Assembly (NCBI GenBank): GCA_016710765.1
Contig: JADJUJ010000002.1
Coordinates: forward strand, 248,001-312,000
Direction: 5' to 3'
Length of the DNA: 64,000 bases
DNA from: Lewinellaceae bacterium
GTDB taxonomy: Bacteria > Bacteroidota > Bacteroidia > Chitinophagales > Saprospiraceae
The translations under genes were made by a program, and so were the position numbers. Of the stretch, positions 1-8,872 are shown piece by piece. The first letter of the stretch is position 1. Each line of letters starts with the position of its first letter. A model generated the notes under the pieces. The model was not told the origin of the DNA. It did not search any database and saw only the letters and a list, made by a program, of their open reading frames with translations.

Positions 1-491
1 GAAAAACCTATGCTTTGAAAATGGACCCTGATTTGGTGGGTCCGCCCGGTTTTCAACAACACTTCTACCAGTGTAAATCGTTGCAAGTGCTCCAGTACCC
101 TGTAAAAGGTAAGAGAAGGCTTTCCTCCGGCAACTATGGCCATTTTACCAGATATAACGGGGTGCTCTCCAATCGGCTTGTTGATCTCTCCTTCCTCGTG
201 GTGCAATACACCATCGAGCAAGGCGTGATAGTACTTGTCCACCGTATGGTGCTCAAATTGCATAGACAGATTGCGGTGCGCCGCTTCATTCCTCGCAAAA
301 CAAAGGATCCCGCTGGTTTCCCGATCGAGTCGATGTACCGTGAATACACGCCCAAAGCGTTCTTGAAGCAAAGCCGACAGGCTATCTTTTTCCTTTCCAA
401 AACGATCCGGGATGCTAAGTAACCCGGACGATTTGTTGACCACCAACAAATCATCATCTTCATGAATTAGTTCGTACAGCGTTGTTTTCAA
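1..491 (-). CDS. RluA-family 23S/tRNA pseudouridine synthase, 3' end cut by window edge
   Basis: Reading the minus strand from a TTG at 489-491 gives an open frame that runs off the left edge without a stop. It encodes the RluA catalytic signature HRLDRETSG, whose second Asp is the family's nucleophile, followed by KPIGEHP and GRTHQIRVHF, which are also conserved in the family. The enzyme would isomerise uridine to pseudouridine in rRNA or tRNA; the exact target cannot be told. There is no S4 domain before the catalytic part, so it is a short-type member. An in-frame TGA lies just upstream and no ATG follows it, so TTG is the likely start, 2 bases after the stop of the RibF fusion; the two are probably co-transcribed. 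The upstream frame and the start codon are inference, the family is clear. Confidence 0.85.
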   Translation of the reverse strand, partial: MKTTLYELIHEDDDLLVVNKSSGLLSIPDRFGKEKDSLSALLQERFGRVFTVHRLDRETSGILCFARNEAAHRNLSMQFEHHTVDKYYHALLDGVLHHEEGEINKPIGEHPVISGKMAIVAGGKPSLTFYRVLEHLQRFTLVEVLLKTGRTHQIRVHFQSIGF

Positions 492-493
492 GC

Positions 494-2479
494 CTACTTT
501 TTTATTATTTGATCAAAGCGCTTTTTGCGTAGCAGATAATGTTCAAAAACAACGCTTCCACGGTAAATGCCATCTTTGTTGACGGAAAGCGAACGCCTGT
601 ATTTCTGAATTGCCTTATTGTCTTTTTTGCGTGTTCTCGTAAGGGAAGGTATCTGCTGATAAAAAGAAAAATGGGCTTGTAAAATGGCTTTGACAGCGCC
701 CCATTTCTTTTGGCTTGCAAACAACAAACCGGCAACCCCGTCCAATACCAACCGTAGGGGTATTAACCAAACCAAGACCCACACAGGCTCGTTTTTATAA
801 ATTGAAAACAGGCTGTTCCTGAAATTGAGGAAAACTTTACGGGGCTTATCGTATTCCAGCGTGCCACCACCAAGATGGTAAACCACTGATTCGGGAATAC
901 ACCAAACGCTGTAACCTGCGCGCTTCAAGCGCCAGCAAAGATCAATTTCTTCATTGTGCGCAAAATAACTCCCATCAAATCCTCCTATGGCATGAAAGAG
1001 TTCGGCCCGTACAAATAAGGCTGCGCCGGCTGCCCAAAAACAGGGTTGCGGTTCATCGTACTGTCCTTCATCCAGTTCTCTTTCGTTGAAAAGCCTGCCA
1101 CGGCAAAAGGGATAGCCCAAGATATCAATCCAGCCTCCTGCAGCGCCTGCATACTCAAAACGCCCCTTGTCGCGCCAGTCTAAAACCTTAGGCTGCGCAA
1201 CAGCCATATCGCGATGACGCGACATTCGGCTCAGAATCGGTTCAAGCCAGGAAGCCGTAACTTCCACATCAGAATTCAGCAGGACGTATATTTTAGCATC
1301 AATCTTGGAAAGCGCTTCGTTATACCCTTGCGCAAATCCATGATTTTCAGGCAGCCGAATGATCTCAACATTGGGGTATTCCCGTTCGAGAAAGGCAACA
1401 GAATCGTCGGGGGAACCATTGTCCGCTACAATAATTCTGGCTTGTCCACTATGCTCCACCACCGAGGGAAGATAGGTTTCCAAGTGCTGCCGGGTATTGT
1501 AATTCAAAATGACGATCGCAACCTGATCTTCCCGGATCACTGGCCGCAGCAAGGCGGCAAGACTTGATTCGATGGCCTTTTGGTCCAATGCTATCTGTGC
1601 TTTCAGGGCTTTTAGATCGTCCATTTTTTTATCCGGGCGGATAAAATCATGCACGGCAACGGTGATTAATTTGTCGTATAAATTGCCCTGATAACCAATG
1701 ATGTTAACTTCTATGCGCTGCCCGGCTGCCTGGCCGTCTTCCAGCGTAGGCCTTGACCCGATGTACAACATGGCCCAGTATTCTCTGCCACCCAACTGAA
1801 TGGTCGCAGCGTAAATACCCGGCGGTGGAATAAGTTTAAAAGGCTGACCAATGGATAAATTAGCCGTTGGAAAACCCAGCGTTCGACCAATTTGATTTCC
1901 CCTGACCACCTTTCCTGTCAATAAAAACGGATGCCCTAACAGCCGGTTTGCCTTCCTCAAATCACTGGATTCCAACGCCTTGCGTATTTTTGTTGAACTA
2001 ACAGCAATGGCATCAACCTCCTGCGCCGGAATTTCCTGAATTTCAAAGTCGCCGTACTTACGAAGGAACTCGATGGACCCTTCCCGCCCCGCGCCAAAGC
2101 GGTGATCGTAGCCAATGACAATGCAACGTGGATGAAAACTTTTAATTAAAAAATCTTCCACGTATGACTGTGCCGTTTGCCGGGCAAATGACAATGTAAA
2201 AGGAATCAGTACTACGTGATCAATACCCAATTTGCGCAACAAATCGATTTTCTCCTGGGTAGTCGTCAACAACTTGAATGTAGGATCATCGGGCTGAAGT
2301 ACCGTCCTCGGATGAGGTTCAAAAGTTACCACTACACTTTCACCCTGGTACTTATTGGCCAGTTCAACCAAGCTTCTAAGGATATGGCTGTGCCCTGTAT
2401 GCACACCATCAAATGAGCCGATGGTAACAACAGCATTGGTAAAGACAGGAAGGCGCGATAAGTCGGTATGTACGTGCAT
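494..2479 (-). CDS. ribF: RibF (riboflavin kinase/FMN adenylyltransferase) fused to a GT2 glycosyltransferase
   Basis: The 661-residue product has two complete parts. Residues 1 to about 315 are bifunctional RibF, which makes FMN and then FAD: nucleotidyltransferase motif GSFDGVHTGHSHIL near residue 21, then EPHPR, GYDHRFGAGREG and SSTKIRKAL, and the riboflavin kinase motif GRTLGFPTANL. Residues from about 318 form a family 2 glycosyltransferase of the rhamnosyltransferase type, with VAIVILNYN, VADNGSPDDS, LLNSDVEV, an acceptor-side NEEIDLCWRLKRAGY and a hydrophobic stretch near residue 570. The glycosyltransferase begins exactly where stand-alone family members begin, but there is no Met or stop between the parts. 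Each half is the usual length. The RibF assignment is firm; the physical fusion is unusual and could also arise from a lost start or stop at the junction. Confidence 0.88.
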   Translation of the reverse strand: MHVHTDLSRLPVFTNAVVTIGSFDGVHTGHSHILRSLVELANKYQGESVVVTFEPHPRTVLQPDDPTFKLLTTTQEKIDLLRKLGIDHVVLIPFTLSFARQTAQSYVEDFLIKSFHPRCIVIGYDHRFGAGREGSIEFLRKYGDFEIQEIPAQEVDAIAVSSTKIRKALESSDLRKANRLLGHPFLLTGKVVRGNQIGRTLGFPTANLSIGQPFKLIPPPGIYAATIQLGGREYWAMLYIGSRPTLEDGQAAGQRIEVNIIGYQGNLYDKLITVAVHDFIRPDKKMDDLKALKAQIALDQKAIESSLAALLRPVIREDQVAIVILNYNTRQHLETYLPSVVEHSGQARIIVADNGSPDDSVAFLEREYPNVEIIRLPENHGFAQGYNEALSKIDAKIYVLLNSDVEVTASWLEPILSRMSRHRDMAVAQPKVLDWRDKGRFEYAGAAGGWIDILGYPFCRGRLFNERELDEGQYDEPQPCFWAAGAALFVRAELFHAIGGFDGSYFAHNEEIDLCWRLKRAGYSVWCIPESVVYHLGGGTLEYDKPRKVFLNFRNSLFSIYKNEPVWVLVWLIPLRLVLDGVAGLLFASQKKWGAVKAILQAHFSFYQQIPSLTRTRKKDNKAIQKYRRSLSVNKDGIYRGSVVFEHYLLRKKRFDQIIKK

Positions 2480-2577
2480 GGGTCGGCAAAGATAATTACC
2501 GGTTCCCGCTTTTTAAGCTCGACTTCAACATTTGGATTTTGGCACCTCAAATGATGCTTCAATAACCTCATTACGCA

Positions 2578-4158
2578 TCAGGGAATATAGATTTTTTGAA
2601 CCTGCCGCGTTACAGTAGAAGAAAGTTGAACAAAGTAAATGCCCCCAGGCGTACTCTGTGGCAAAGTGATGGTAGTGGTGGAACCGGTGTTCAGGGTAAA
2701 CGGCGTTGCGTAAATGCTGCGGCCATGTACATCAAAAAGTTCGATTAATCCTTTGGCAAACCCACAGGCCGCCCCCGATTCCAGGCGTAAATTCTTTCCA
2801 TTGGGCCCGATGCCAACCACTGAAATCGCACAGGCATCAGCTGTATGGGTGCTAACCGGACTGGAAAAATCTGCCTTTGCCCAATCTCCATGTTGCAAGC
2901 CGGCCACTTGCGCCGCCGCGACAATGGTAGTCTGGGTTATTTGCGACATGAAGGTCATGTTCAGTTTGTTTCCAAACGTGTCGTTGGGGGTGTGGTAACA
3001 AAGGTTCCTGAAATCGGCGCCATCGGTAAGCATTAAAGCCTGGTAACCTGCATCCCAGAAAGGGGCGTGATCGCTTCGGCGCAAGTCGGGTACCGACTGG
3101 CTGTTGCCCGGCGCCTTGAGGGTTATCACCTTCAGACCAGGAACGTATTGCGCAGCTGCATTGCTGTAAATATCTGCAAGCGTGGAAGAAGCCGTGTTGG
3201 CGACGTTGGTAACAAAGTTGCCGCGAAAACCATCGTTTTGGATGGCCGTGTAAGCTGCTGGAAACAGCAAATTAAATCCAGCGGGTAGCATTTGTGAATT
3301 GGGTTCATTGGAATAATAGCCAATCATTTCAAAGTTAAAAACACCAGCCAGTTCGGTGGCCGCTGCCAAGCCATCTGAAATATACCTTTTTGAGCCAATT
3401 AACCCCGATTCTTCCAGGTCGAACCCAATGAAGCGAACATTCCGCCGACTGGGAAATGCGCTCATAACCCTGGAGGCTTCCATGACGCCCACTACCCCAC
3501 TGCCGTTGTCGTCGGCGCCAGGAGCATTAGAAACTGCATCAAAATGAGCATCAATGATGACCGTTGTGTCTGCAGATTGAGAACCTACCATGGTACCCCA
3601 TACATTCCATCCGGTAAAGCCGCCAAAAGGAAAATATTGATTTCCCGAGGCAAGGTCATTTTCCTCGAATAAATGGATGAGCGAGTCGCGAACTTCCATC
3701 AAATGGGCTGCGCCTGTGGCATGGTGCCGAATCCCTTCCACAAAAAGAAGGTCATTTCGCATGCGGTTGGAATCAACCATCGCTACCAGTTCTGCGGGGT
3801 CAAAAGGTGCGTGATCGATTGCGGTTAAGCGCAGTGTCCAGTTGGCGCCGGCCATGCCCGCAAGCGCGCTGATATCGGCAGTTATTAGTTTGTTACTGCC
3901 AGCTTGTACCGGAAAACCTATGTCACCGCTGAACAAAAGTGTGTTTCCTGCCTGGTAGCTGTTTCCACCATCGTCTGAAACTTCCACCCATACTTCGAGT
4001 GGATCATTTTCTGCATCGGACACATCGTAGTTGATGTCCATACTTTGGCTGTTCCAATTGGGAACAACAACCAGATTTTGAACAGAAGGGCGGGCGTTTT
4101 GGGCCGGTAATTGGCCGATGGTTACGAGCAAGGCGGCAATAAGGATAACATATTTCAT
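2578..4158 (-). CDS. Secreted M28-family zinc metallopeptidase with T9SS sorting domain
   Basis: The product starts with a signal peptide (MKYVILIAALLVTIGQLPAQ) and I chose this ATG over one 27 bases upstream because it places the signal at the N-terminus. A beta-rich domain covers about the first 110 residues. The M28 aminopeptidase-like domain follows, with the expected metal ligands in order: His in DAHFDAVS, Asp in GADDNGSG, the Glu pair in DLEESG, and His in RRSDHAPF. The last 80 or so residues form a Por secretion C-terminal domain (FDVHGRSIYATPF, then GGIYFVQL). The enzyme is expected outside the cell or on the outer surface, releasing amino acids from peptides. It stands alone between the RibF fusion and a terminator for the next gene. 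Confidence 0.85.
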   Translation of the reverse strand: MKYVILIAALLVTIGQLPAQNARPSVQNLVVVPNWNSQSMDINYDVSDAENDPLEVWVEVSDDGGNSYQAGNTLLFSGDIGFPVQAGSNKLITADISALAGMAGANWTLRLTAIDHAPFDPAELVAMVDSNRMRNDLLFVEGIRHHATGAAHLMEVRDSLIHLFEENDLASGNQYFPFGGFTGWNVWGTMVGSQSADTTVIIDAHFDAVSNAPGADDNGSGVVGVMEASRVMSAFPSRRNVRFIGFDLEESGLIGSKRYISDGLAAATELAGVFNFEMIGYYSNEPNSQMLPAGFNLLFPAAYTAIQNDGFRGNFVTNVANTASSTLADIYSNAAAQYVPGLKVITLKAPGNSQSVPDLRRSDHAPFWDAGYQALMLTDGADFRNLCYHTPNDTFGNKLNMTFMSQITQTTIVAAAQVAGLQHGDWAKADFSSPVSTHTADACAISVVGIGPNGKNLRLESGAACGFAKGLIELFDVHGRSIYATPFTLNTGSTTTITLPQSTPGGIYFVQLSSTVTRQVQKIYIP

Positions 4159-4250
4159 ACAGCAACGGGCGTTTTGTGAAATCACAACGAATTTACAAAA
4201 CTAATCTGAATCCTGGTAACTCCAATGCACACGACAGCGGCATGTGGTAC

Positions 4251-4286
4251 AAAAAAAACAGCGGGCATGCCCCCGCATGCCCGCTG
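4251..4286 (-). terminator. Rho-independent terminator of the SPOR/PD40 gene
   Basis: A perfect 12-bp stem (CAGCGGGCATGC paired with GCATGCCCGCTG) encloses a 4-base loop. On the minus strand it is followed by eight T residues (A-run at 4251-4258). It lies about 105 bases past the stop of the minus-strand gene at 4390. Confidence 0.85.
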
Positions 4287-4389
4287 CAACAAACTTAACC
4301 TACTTTTTAAAAACCTTACGTAATTTGATAACGGAGTGCCAAAACAAAACGCTGCCAGAATACCAGGTCAAGGTTAATTTTTTTTCTAT

Positions 4390-5664
4390 CTACTGTTTTG
4401 CGTTGCTTATTAAGAGTGGGTCAATGTTTGGGTCACCAGGCTTTTCAACTATTATTAACGCATCATTATAGCCCAGGTTAACCAACGCTTGCTTTGCATT
4501 TTCAGCGCTGGGGTAGTTGTCCCATACACCAACCCGAACCCTGGTAAAACCATTGTCGGGGCGTACATACACGTTTCCGATTTCTGACAACCCGGAATAT
4601 TTATTCATCAGCAAGGGGCTGTTGTCAGACAAGGATGCAATTTGTACAGAGAAATAAACAGCGGCTTTGGGTGCTTCAACCGTTTTCGCAGTGTATTCGT
4701 AGGCCATTGGCTTTAAATCTTCCTCCTTTTTATCCGCAACGACGAGACTTTTATCTACACCATATTCCAACACTACGAAGGCATCCTTGGAAACTTCTTT
4801 TGCCTTGGGTAAAATTTCGTCCGCCTGTTCTTTGGTTTTGTAAACACCCAGACGAACCTTGGTCAAATTACGCTCCGTTTTGGTGTATATGTTCCCGTAG
4901 CCCGATAGCGTTTCATAGCGAGGCACGCGATCATTGGAAAGTGCACCAGGCCCGGCTGCAAGTTGAATCGCGTAGCCTGTGGGCTGCTCAGGCAAAGTAG
5001 CGGTGGGTACAGGATCCACCGTTTTGGCCGTCAGCAAAGTGGTGTTGGCCTTTGCAGGAGTCGTACTATAGGCAATGGGAGCGAGTTCTTCCTTGTTCTT
5101 CGCAACTGGTTGGAAGGATGTTTTTTCAACCGGCGTCATGGCCACGATAAATTGCTTGGTGGCATTCTCCTGAATTGGCATGAGCACCGATTCATAGCCC
5201 AGCTTGTTGAGGGAAAGCATGCAGGAGCCGTCGATATCCAGCATAAACTTGCATTTTCCGGATGGATCCGTCTGGTAAACATTGCCACCGCAGGCGGTGA
5301 GATCAACATCTACAGCAGCAATAGGCTGCAGATTGTTGTCGGTTACCAATAACGTGTACAATTGGCTGGAAACGATGGCACTGAGTGTTTCCGTTGTAGG
5401 CGTTGGAGTAGTGGGCACGTCTGCAACTACGGGCGCTGGGCGAGTTATAAGGGTCACTACAATAACCTTTTGACCCGAAGCATCCAACGTTGCATTACCC
5501 GACAAAAATCCGTCTTTGCGCACGGTGACAGTGCAGTCAGCCTGACCGGAATTGGCCACAAAATTGCACTGGCCGTTAGCATCAGTTTGCTGAACACCGG
5601 CACCACAAGCACTAAAATCAATATCGGCGCCAGAAACTGGTTTCAAGCGTGCATCCTGAATCAA
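4390..5664 (-). CDS. C-terminal half of a PorE-like protein: carboxypeptidase-regulatory-like repeats and two SPOR domains
   Basis: This frame has no good start of its own: it opens at a TTG that overlaps the TGA of the upstream frame. It holds two repeats of a carboxypeptidase-regulatory-like fold (KPVSGADIDFSACG with TDANGQC, and IAAVDVDLTACGG with TDPSGKC). After these come two SPOR domains, at about residues 230-310 (GYAIQLAAGPG, KVRLGVYKTKEQA) and 340-415 (YFSVQIASL, RVRVGVWDNYPSA). SPOR domains bind peptidoglycan glycan strands. The upstream frame ends exactly where homologous proteins continue into this repeat, so I read both as one protein of about 856 residues broken by a -1 shift in an A5 run (5663-5667, T5 on the coding strand). 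Confidence 0.75.
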   Translation of the reverse strand: MIQDARLKPVSGADIDFSACGAGVQQTDANGQCNFVANSGQADCTVTVRKDGFLSGNATLDASGQKVIVVTLITRPAPVVADVPTTPTPTTETLSAIVSSQLYTLLVTDNNLQPIAAVDVDLTACGGNVYQTDPSGKCKFMLDIDGSCMLSLNKLGYESVLMPIQENATKQFIVAMTPVEKTSFQPVAKNKEELAPIAYSTTPAKANTTLLTAKTVDPVPTATLPEQPTGYAIQLAAGPGALSNDRVPRYETLSGYGNIYTKTERNLTKVRLGVYKTKEQADEILPKAKEVSKDAFVVLEYGVDKSLVVADKKEEDLKPMAYEYTAKTVEAPKAAVYFSVQIASLSDNSPLLMNKYSGLSEIGNVYVRPDNGFTRVRVGVWDNYPSAENAKQALVNLGYNDALIIVEKPGDPNIDPLLISNAKQ

Positions 5665-6959
5665 AAAGTGTAGGTCGTTGTGGTTTTACGCACCTGCCAG
5701 ATGTCCTCATTGCCACGGCCTTGCGGGCGGCAACTGGTGACGTAGCCATAATTTGTCACATCATCGTATACAAAACCGTAATCGTCGCGGGAGGAGTTGA
5801 TACCGGGTCCTAAATGATAAATATTAGTAACAGCATCCCCGTTCAATTCAGCCCGAAATACATCAAGCCCACCCAAACCATTGTGCCAATCGGATGAAAA
5901 ATACAGATCATTTCCATTCAAAAATGGCGTCACTTCATTTCCAGCGGTGTTGAGAGGTCCGCCAAGGTTGCGGGGCGATGTCCAGTTTCCTCCTTCAAAA
6001 GTGCTTACATAAATATCCCATCCACCCATGCCCGTAGGCTGGTTGCTGGAAAAGTACATGGTTTTGCCATCCGCAGAAAGGCAGGGAAAACCTGTGGCAA
6101 ACTCCGAACCATTGTAAGGGAAACTTTTAATATTTGTCCATTTCCCATCCACAACATCAGCCGTGTATAGGCTCATATTCAGTCCCTTACCAGCGATTTG
6201 TTTGGTCCCGTCAATGAAGTTATTTTTACAAAAAGCAACTTTACGGCCGTCGGCAGAAAAACTTACAGGCCCTTCATTATAGTTGTTTTCGAGGTCCGAC
6301 TGCAAAAATGAGGGTTTTTGCAGGTAGCCGTCTGTTGGGTTACGCTGCGTCATGTACAATTGATTGTAGGCGCTCCCTGTCCAATCCTGGCTGCTTTTAG
6401 GGGTAGTGGTACGCTGAATGTCGTTGCGGGAAGAATTGTACACCACGCGCGTTCCATACAGGGCCACGCCATAATCTGCAGAGGTTGTGTTGGTGGGCTC
6501 ATTGCGAACCTTATACATGGCATCTTTCCGCGAAGCGGCCATGGCATAATCGCACATGTCTGCATAATGCCTGCCCACAGCGGCATTGCCCTGGGCATAA
6601 AAAAGAAACCATTTTTTGGCGCCAACATAATCGCCTGTTTCCATCAAGGTTTTACCATAATGAAACATCATCTCTGGGTCGGCCTTGGATTGTAATACCG
6701 CACGATCATAATAAGGCAATGCTTCTTCTGGCCGGTTGAGCATTTGGTAACAGTCGGCCGTCCGGCCAAGGGCATGCGCATTGTTGGGATCCAGTTTCAG
6801 GACATTGTCGTAGGTTCTCAAAGCCAGGTTGTAAGCATACAGGTCATACTGTTTGTCGGCTCTGGCCAGTTCGTCCTGGACATTGGTTTGAGCAGATGAA
6901 AGTGATATCATACTGAAAAGTACGATAACAAGCCACCCAGCACGTAGGGTCGTGTTCAT
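5661..6959 (-). CDS. N-terminal half of a PorE-like protein: signal peptide, TPR, PD40 beta-propeller
   Basis: The product begins with a signal peptide (VLFSMISLSSAQ) that lacks a lipobox. Tetratricopeptide repeats follow at about residues 25-160, and then PD40/WD40-like propeller blades (VSFSADGRKVAFCKN, PCLSADGKTMYFSSN, TPFLNGNDLYFSSDW, DIWQVRK). This order of TPR, propeller and regulatory-like repeat matches PorE-type T9SS-associated proteins, which end in an OmpA-like domain. Here the continuation in the other frame ends in SPOR domains instead. The likely site is the periplasm, tied to peptidoglycan. A direct T9SS role is inference by analogy. The reading frame ends at TGA in TTTTTGA, consistent with one missing T. 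Confidence 0.75.
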   Translation of the reverse strand: MNTTLRAGWLVIVLFSMISLSSAQTNVQDELARADKQYDLYAYNLALRTYDNVLKLDPNNAHALGRTADCYQMLNRPEEALPYYDRAVLQSKADPEMMFHYGKTLMETGDYVGAKKWFLFYAQGNAAVGRHYADMCDYAMAASRKDAMYKVRNEPTNTTSADYGVALYGTRVVYNSSRNDIQRTTTPKSSQDWTGSAYNQLYMTQRNPTDGYLQKPSFLQSDLENNYNEGPVSFSADGRKVAFCKNNFIDGTKQIAGKGLNMSLYTADVVDGKWTNIKSFPYNGSEFATGFPCLSADGKTMYFSSNQPTGMGGWDIYVSTFEGGNWTSPRNLGGPLNTAGNEVTPFLNGNDLYFSSDWHNGLGGLDVFRAELNGDAVTNIYHLGPGINSSRDDYGFVYDDVTNYGYVTSCRPQGRGNEDIWQVRKTTTTYTF

Positions 6960-7373
6960 AGCGATAAGAGTTAGCTAAATAATGACAAATAACATAAGCG
7001 ACAATACAGCGTACAGCGCCCTAAGTTTCAAGACTTTAAACATTAAAAAATAGTGTTTATTGCCCGACTTAGTGAAGTAGAGGGACTACCTTTTGTGTGG
7101 AACAGGACAAAGATACTGCATTCAAAAATACCTTGCCATACATTAACCTTTGATTTTCAAAGCTTAACAAAACAAAAACAGCAAATGCAATACCAGGTTT
7201 TATCAATTCAATTACATTTGAAAAAATAACGCTCATGCTCACTACTGTATTGCTTTTTAAGATAAATATCTGAAATGCTGGATGACACCAGCGTCCGTAT
7301 CGGAAACCAAAACAGCAGCAAATCCAGTTCACTTACACCGATGAACGTCCCACGGCATGTCGGTTTCGGGACA
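6960..7373. other. Intergenic region, no gene seen
   Basis: About 410 AT-rich bases separate the PD40 gene from the terminator at 7374. Short open frames here have no recognisable protein character. It should hold the promoter of the minus-strand PD40 gene close to 6960-7050, but I could not fix one. Confidence 0.5.
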
Positions 7374-7410
7374 TAAAAAAAGCCACCCTGATGCACAGGG
7401 TGGCTTTTTT
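7374..7410 (-). terminator. Hairpin terminator, able to act on both strands
   Basis: AGCCACCCTG at 7381-7390 pairs perfectly with CAGGGTGGCT at 7396-7405 over a 5-base loop. It is flanked by an A-run before it and a T-run after it. It lies 20 bases past the stop of the minus-strand gene at 7431. Confidence 0.85.
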
Positions 7411-7430
7411 ATAATAGCGCGGGGCAGGTT

Positions 7431-8123
7431 TTACTGACTTACCCGGCTGATGTACTTGTCGATGTCGCGCCAGTCAGCAGAACCTGAGTTAGCGAACTCT
7501 TTCTTCAGCCGCTCGTAACTGGCTTTAGCGCCAGCCTTGTCGCCCTGAAACTCCTGCAACAGGCCTGCCTTTTTCAAATAATGCGCAGAAAGAATGGCGT
7601 TGCCATCTTCATCAGCAGCTTTGGAATAAAACTTAAGCGCCTTGCCCATGTCGCCTTTTTCGGCATAACAATCGCCCAGGACGCCATATTTCATCACAGG
7701 GAGCAAGCTGCCTTCCGGAGAAAAGTCTTCCATGTACTGCGTTGCTTTGTCAAAATCTTCCATATTCAGGTAACAAACCCCAGCGTAATATTTGGCAAGA
7801 TTTCCGGCCTTAGTACTGCCGTACTTGTCAATAATGGATAAGAAACCATCGTATCCACCACCTGGGTTTTCGAGTGCCATTTGGAAGGAATCCCGATCAA
7901 ACTGGAGTTGAGCCTGCCACATGGCAGCTTCGGCCTCTTTTTGCTGAGGCTCTACCACAAGGGTCTTATAGCCCCACCAGGCAGCCAGTACCAAAAGGAT
8001 ACCACCTACGATATAAAGAAGCAGGTTTGGATTTTTTTCCCAAATGGGTTGCGAAGAAGCCTGTACTTCCTGCATGTCAATCTCTACATCTGCAGCCGAT
8101 TGCGCAGCTTTACGTTTTGCCAT
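7431..8123 (-). CDS. Membrane-anchored tetratricopeptide repeat protein
   Basis: The 230-residue product has a short charged N-terminus, one membrane helix at about residues 34-52 (LLLYIVGGILLVLAAWWGY), and a periplasmic region of TPR-like helical repeats (AKYYAGVCYLNMEDFDKA, KYGVLGDCYAEKGDMGKA). This build resembles the YfgM-type tetratricopeptide proteins that help envelope protein folding near the translocon, but sequence alone does not prove that role. It is a single gene followed by its own terminator. Confidence 0.75.
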   Translation of the reverse strand: MAKRKAAQSAADVEIDMQEVQASSQPIWEKNPNLLLYIVGGILLVLAAWWGYKTLVVEPQQKEAEAAMWQAQLQFDRDSFQMALENPGGGYDGFLSIIDKYGSTKAGNLAKYYAGVCYLNMEDFDKATQYMEDFSPEGSLLPVMKYGVLGDCYAEKGDMGKALKFYSKAADEDGNAILSAHYLKKAGLLQEFQGDKAGAKASYERLKKEFANSGSADWRDIDKYISRVSQ

Positions 8124-8239
8124 TGTCGTATTATAATCTGTTGTTAAATAGATGCTTATTCAGCCTCCCTTTTCAAAAAGGCCTGCAAAGTTACATAAAG
8201 ATTCAAAATTCAAAATCCTAATTTCAAAATTACCTGTAA

Positions 8240-8872
8240 TCAATGTTTTTTCCAGTAGTCAATCAAGGCCAAACGAAGGTCGCTGCGAAGGTCTGATTTA
8301 TCGGAAACAAGGGGTTTATCTACCTGTAGGATACCTATATTGTCGGTTGTCTTGCCATCGGCATTAATGGAGGTTTTTAAAAAAGCCAGATTTTTTTCAT
8401 TTCCTGTCAGCAAAAAATCGGGTAGTACGACCCAATAATTCTCCTTTGGCGCCAAAGGTTGGCCTCCAATCTTCCAAATATCCGTTCCGGTCATTTGCTC
8501 CGCACCCAGAACCTGGAGGTAACCTCCTGTTCCGCGGTTGAGCACGCCCGCATCCAATACCCGCTTCACATAATCGCCCGTCATTAAAACTTCGGAAAAC
8601 CCGCCACCAAAAGGCAACATTCGGATAACATCCAGTTCTGTAAGTGTACCCGACAACACATCATCTACCCGTATCGAGCCGCTGTTCAATACAGCACAAA
8701 CGGGCTTGCGACGGGATACGCTCAGCATGGCCTGGTTGATATCCACACCAACTGGTGCTTGTTGGTTCCTGATGGTGGCTTCCCTGCAGTCCAGGTCGGC
8801 ATCTAATTTTTTCACGGGTTTCCTGGCATCAAAGCCGGCACTTTTAAGGCGTCCTCTTTGATTGTCTCCCAT
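8240..8872 (-). CDS. C-terminal half of a 5'-nucleotidase (5_nucleotid_C domain), frameshifted
   Basis: This frame carries the 5'-nucleotidase C-terminal substrate-binding domain: NQAMLSVSRR, LNSGSIRVDDVLSG, IRMLPFGGGFSEVLMTGDYVK and GTGGYLQVLGAEQM. The first 20 residues given by this frame are not protein-like. The coding sequence really enters from the other frame at about 8842-8845, where one missing A on the coding strand (A4 instead of A5) would make the two reads continuous (EDALK then SAGFDARKP). It ends in WKKH with no extra domain. Confidence 0.75.
   Translation of the reverse strand: MGDNQRGRLKSAGFDARKPVKKLDADLDCREATIRNQQAPVGVDINQAMLSVSRRKPVCAVLNSGSIRVDDVLSGTLTELDVIRMLPFGGGFSEVLMTGDYVKRVLDAGVLNRGTGGYLQVLGAEQMTGTDIWKIGGQPLAPKENYWVVLPDFLLTGNEKNLAFLKTSINADGKTTDNIGILQVDKPLVSDKSDLRSDLRLALIDYWKKH

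Noticed and set aside
15..463. Two open frames at the left edge, one on each strand
   Set aside because: Both are shadows of the RluA gene, whose true minus-strand frame starts at a TTG and has the catalytic motif.
4259..4286. GC-rich palindrome read as a protein-binding site
   Set aside because: The T-run on the minus strand and its position after a gene make a terminator the better reading.
5661..5668. Programmed -1 frameshift in the PorE-like gene
   Set aside because: The T5 run with TGA could allow slippage, but many other genes in the window show the same one-base loss without any such signal, so a sequence error is simpler.
7069..7396. Short minus-strand frames upstream of the terminator at 7374
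   Set aside because: No protein-like composition, signal or neighbour support; they lie in an AT-rich gap.
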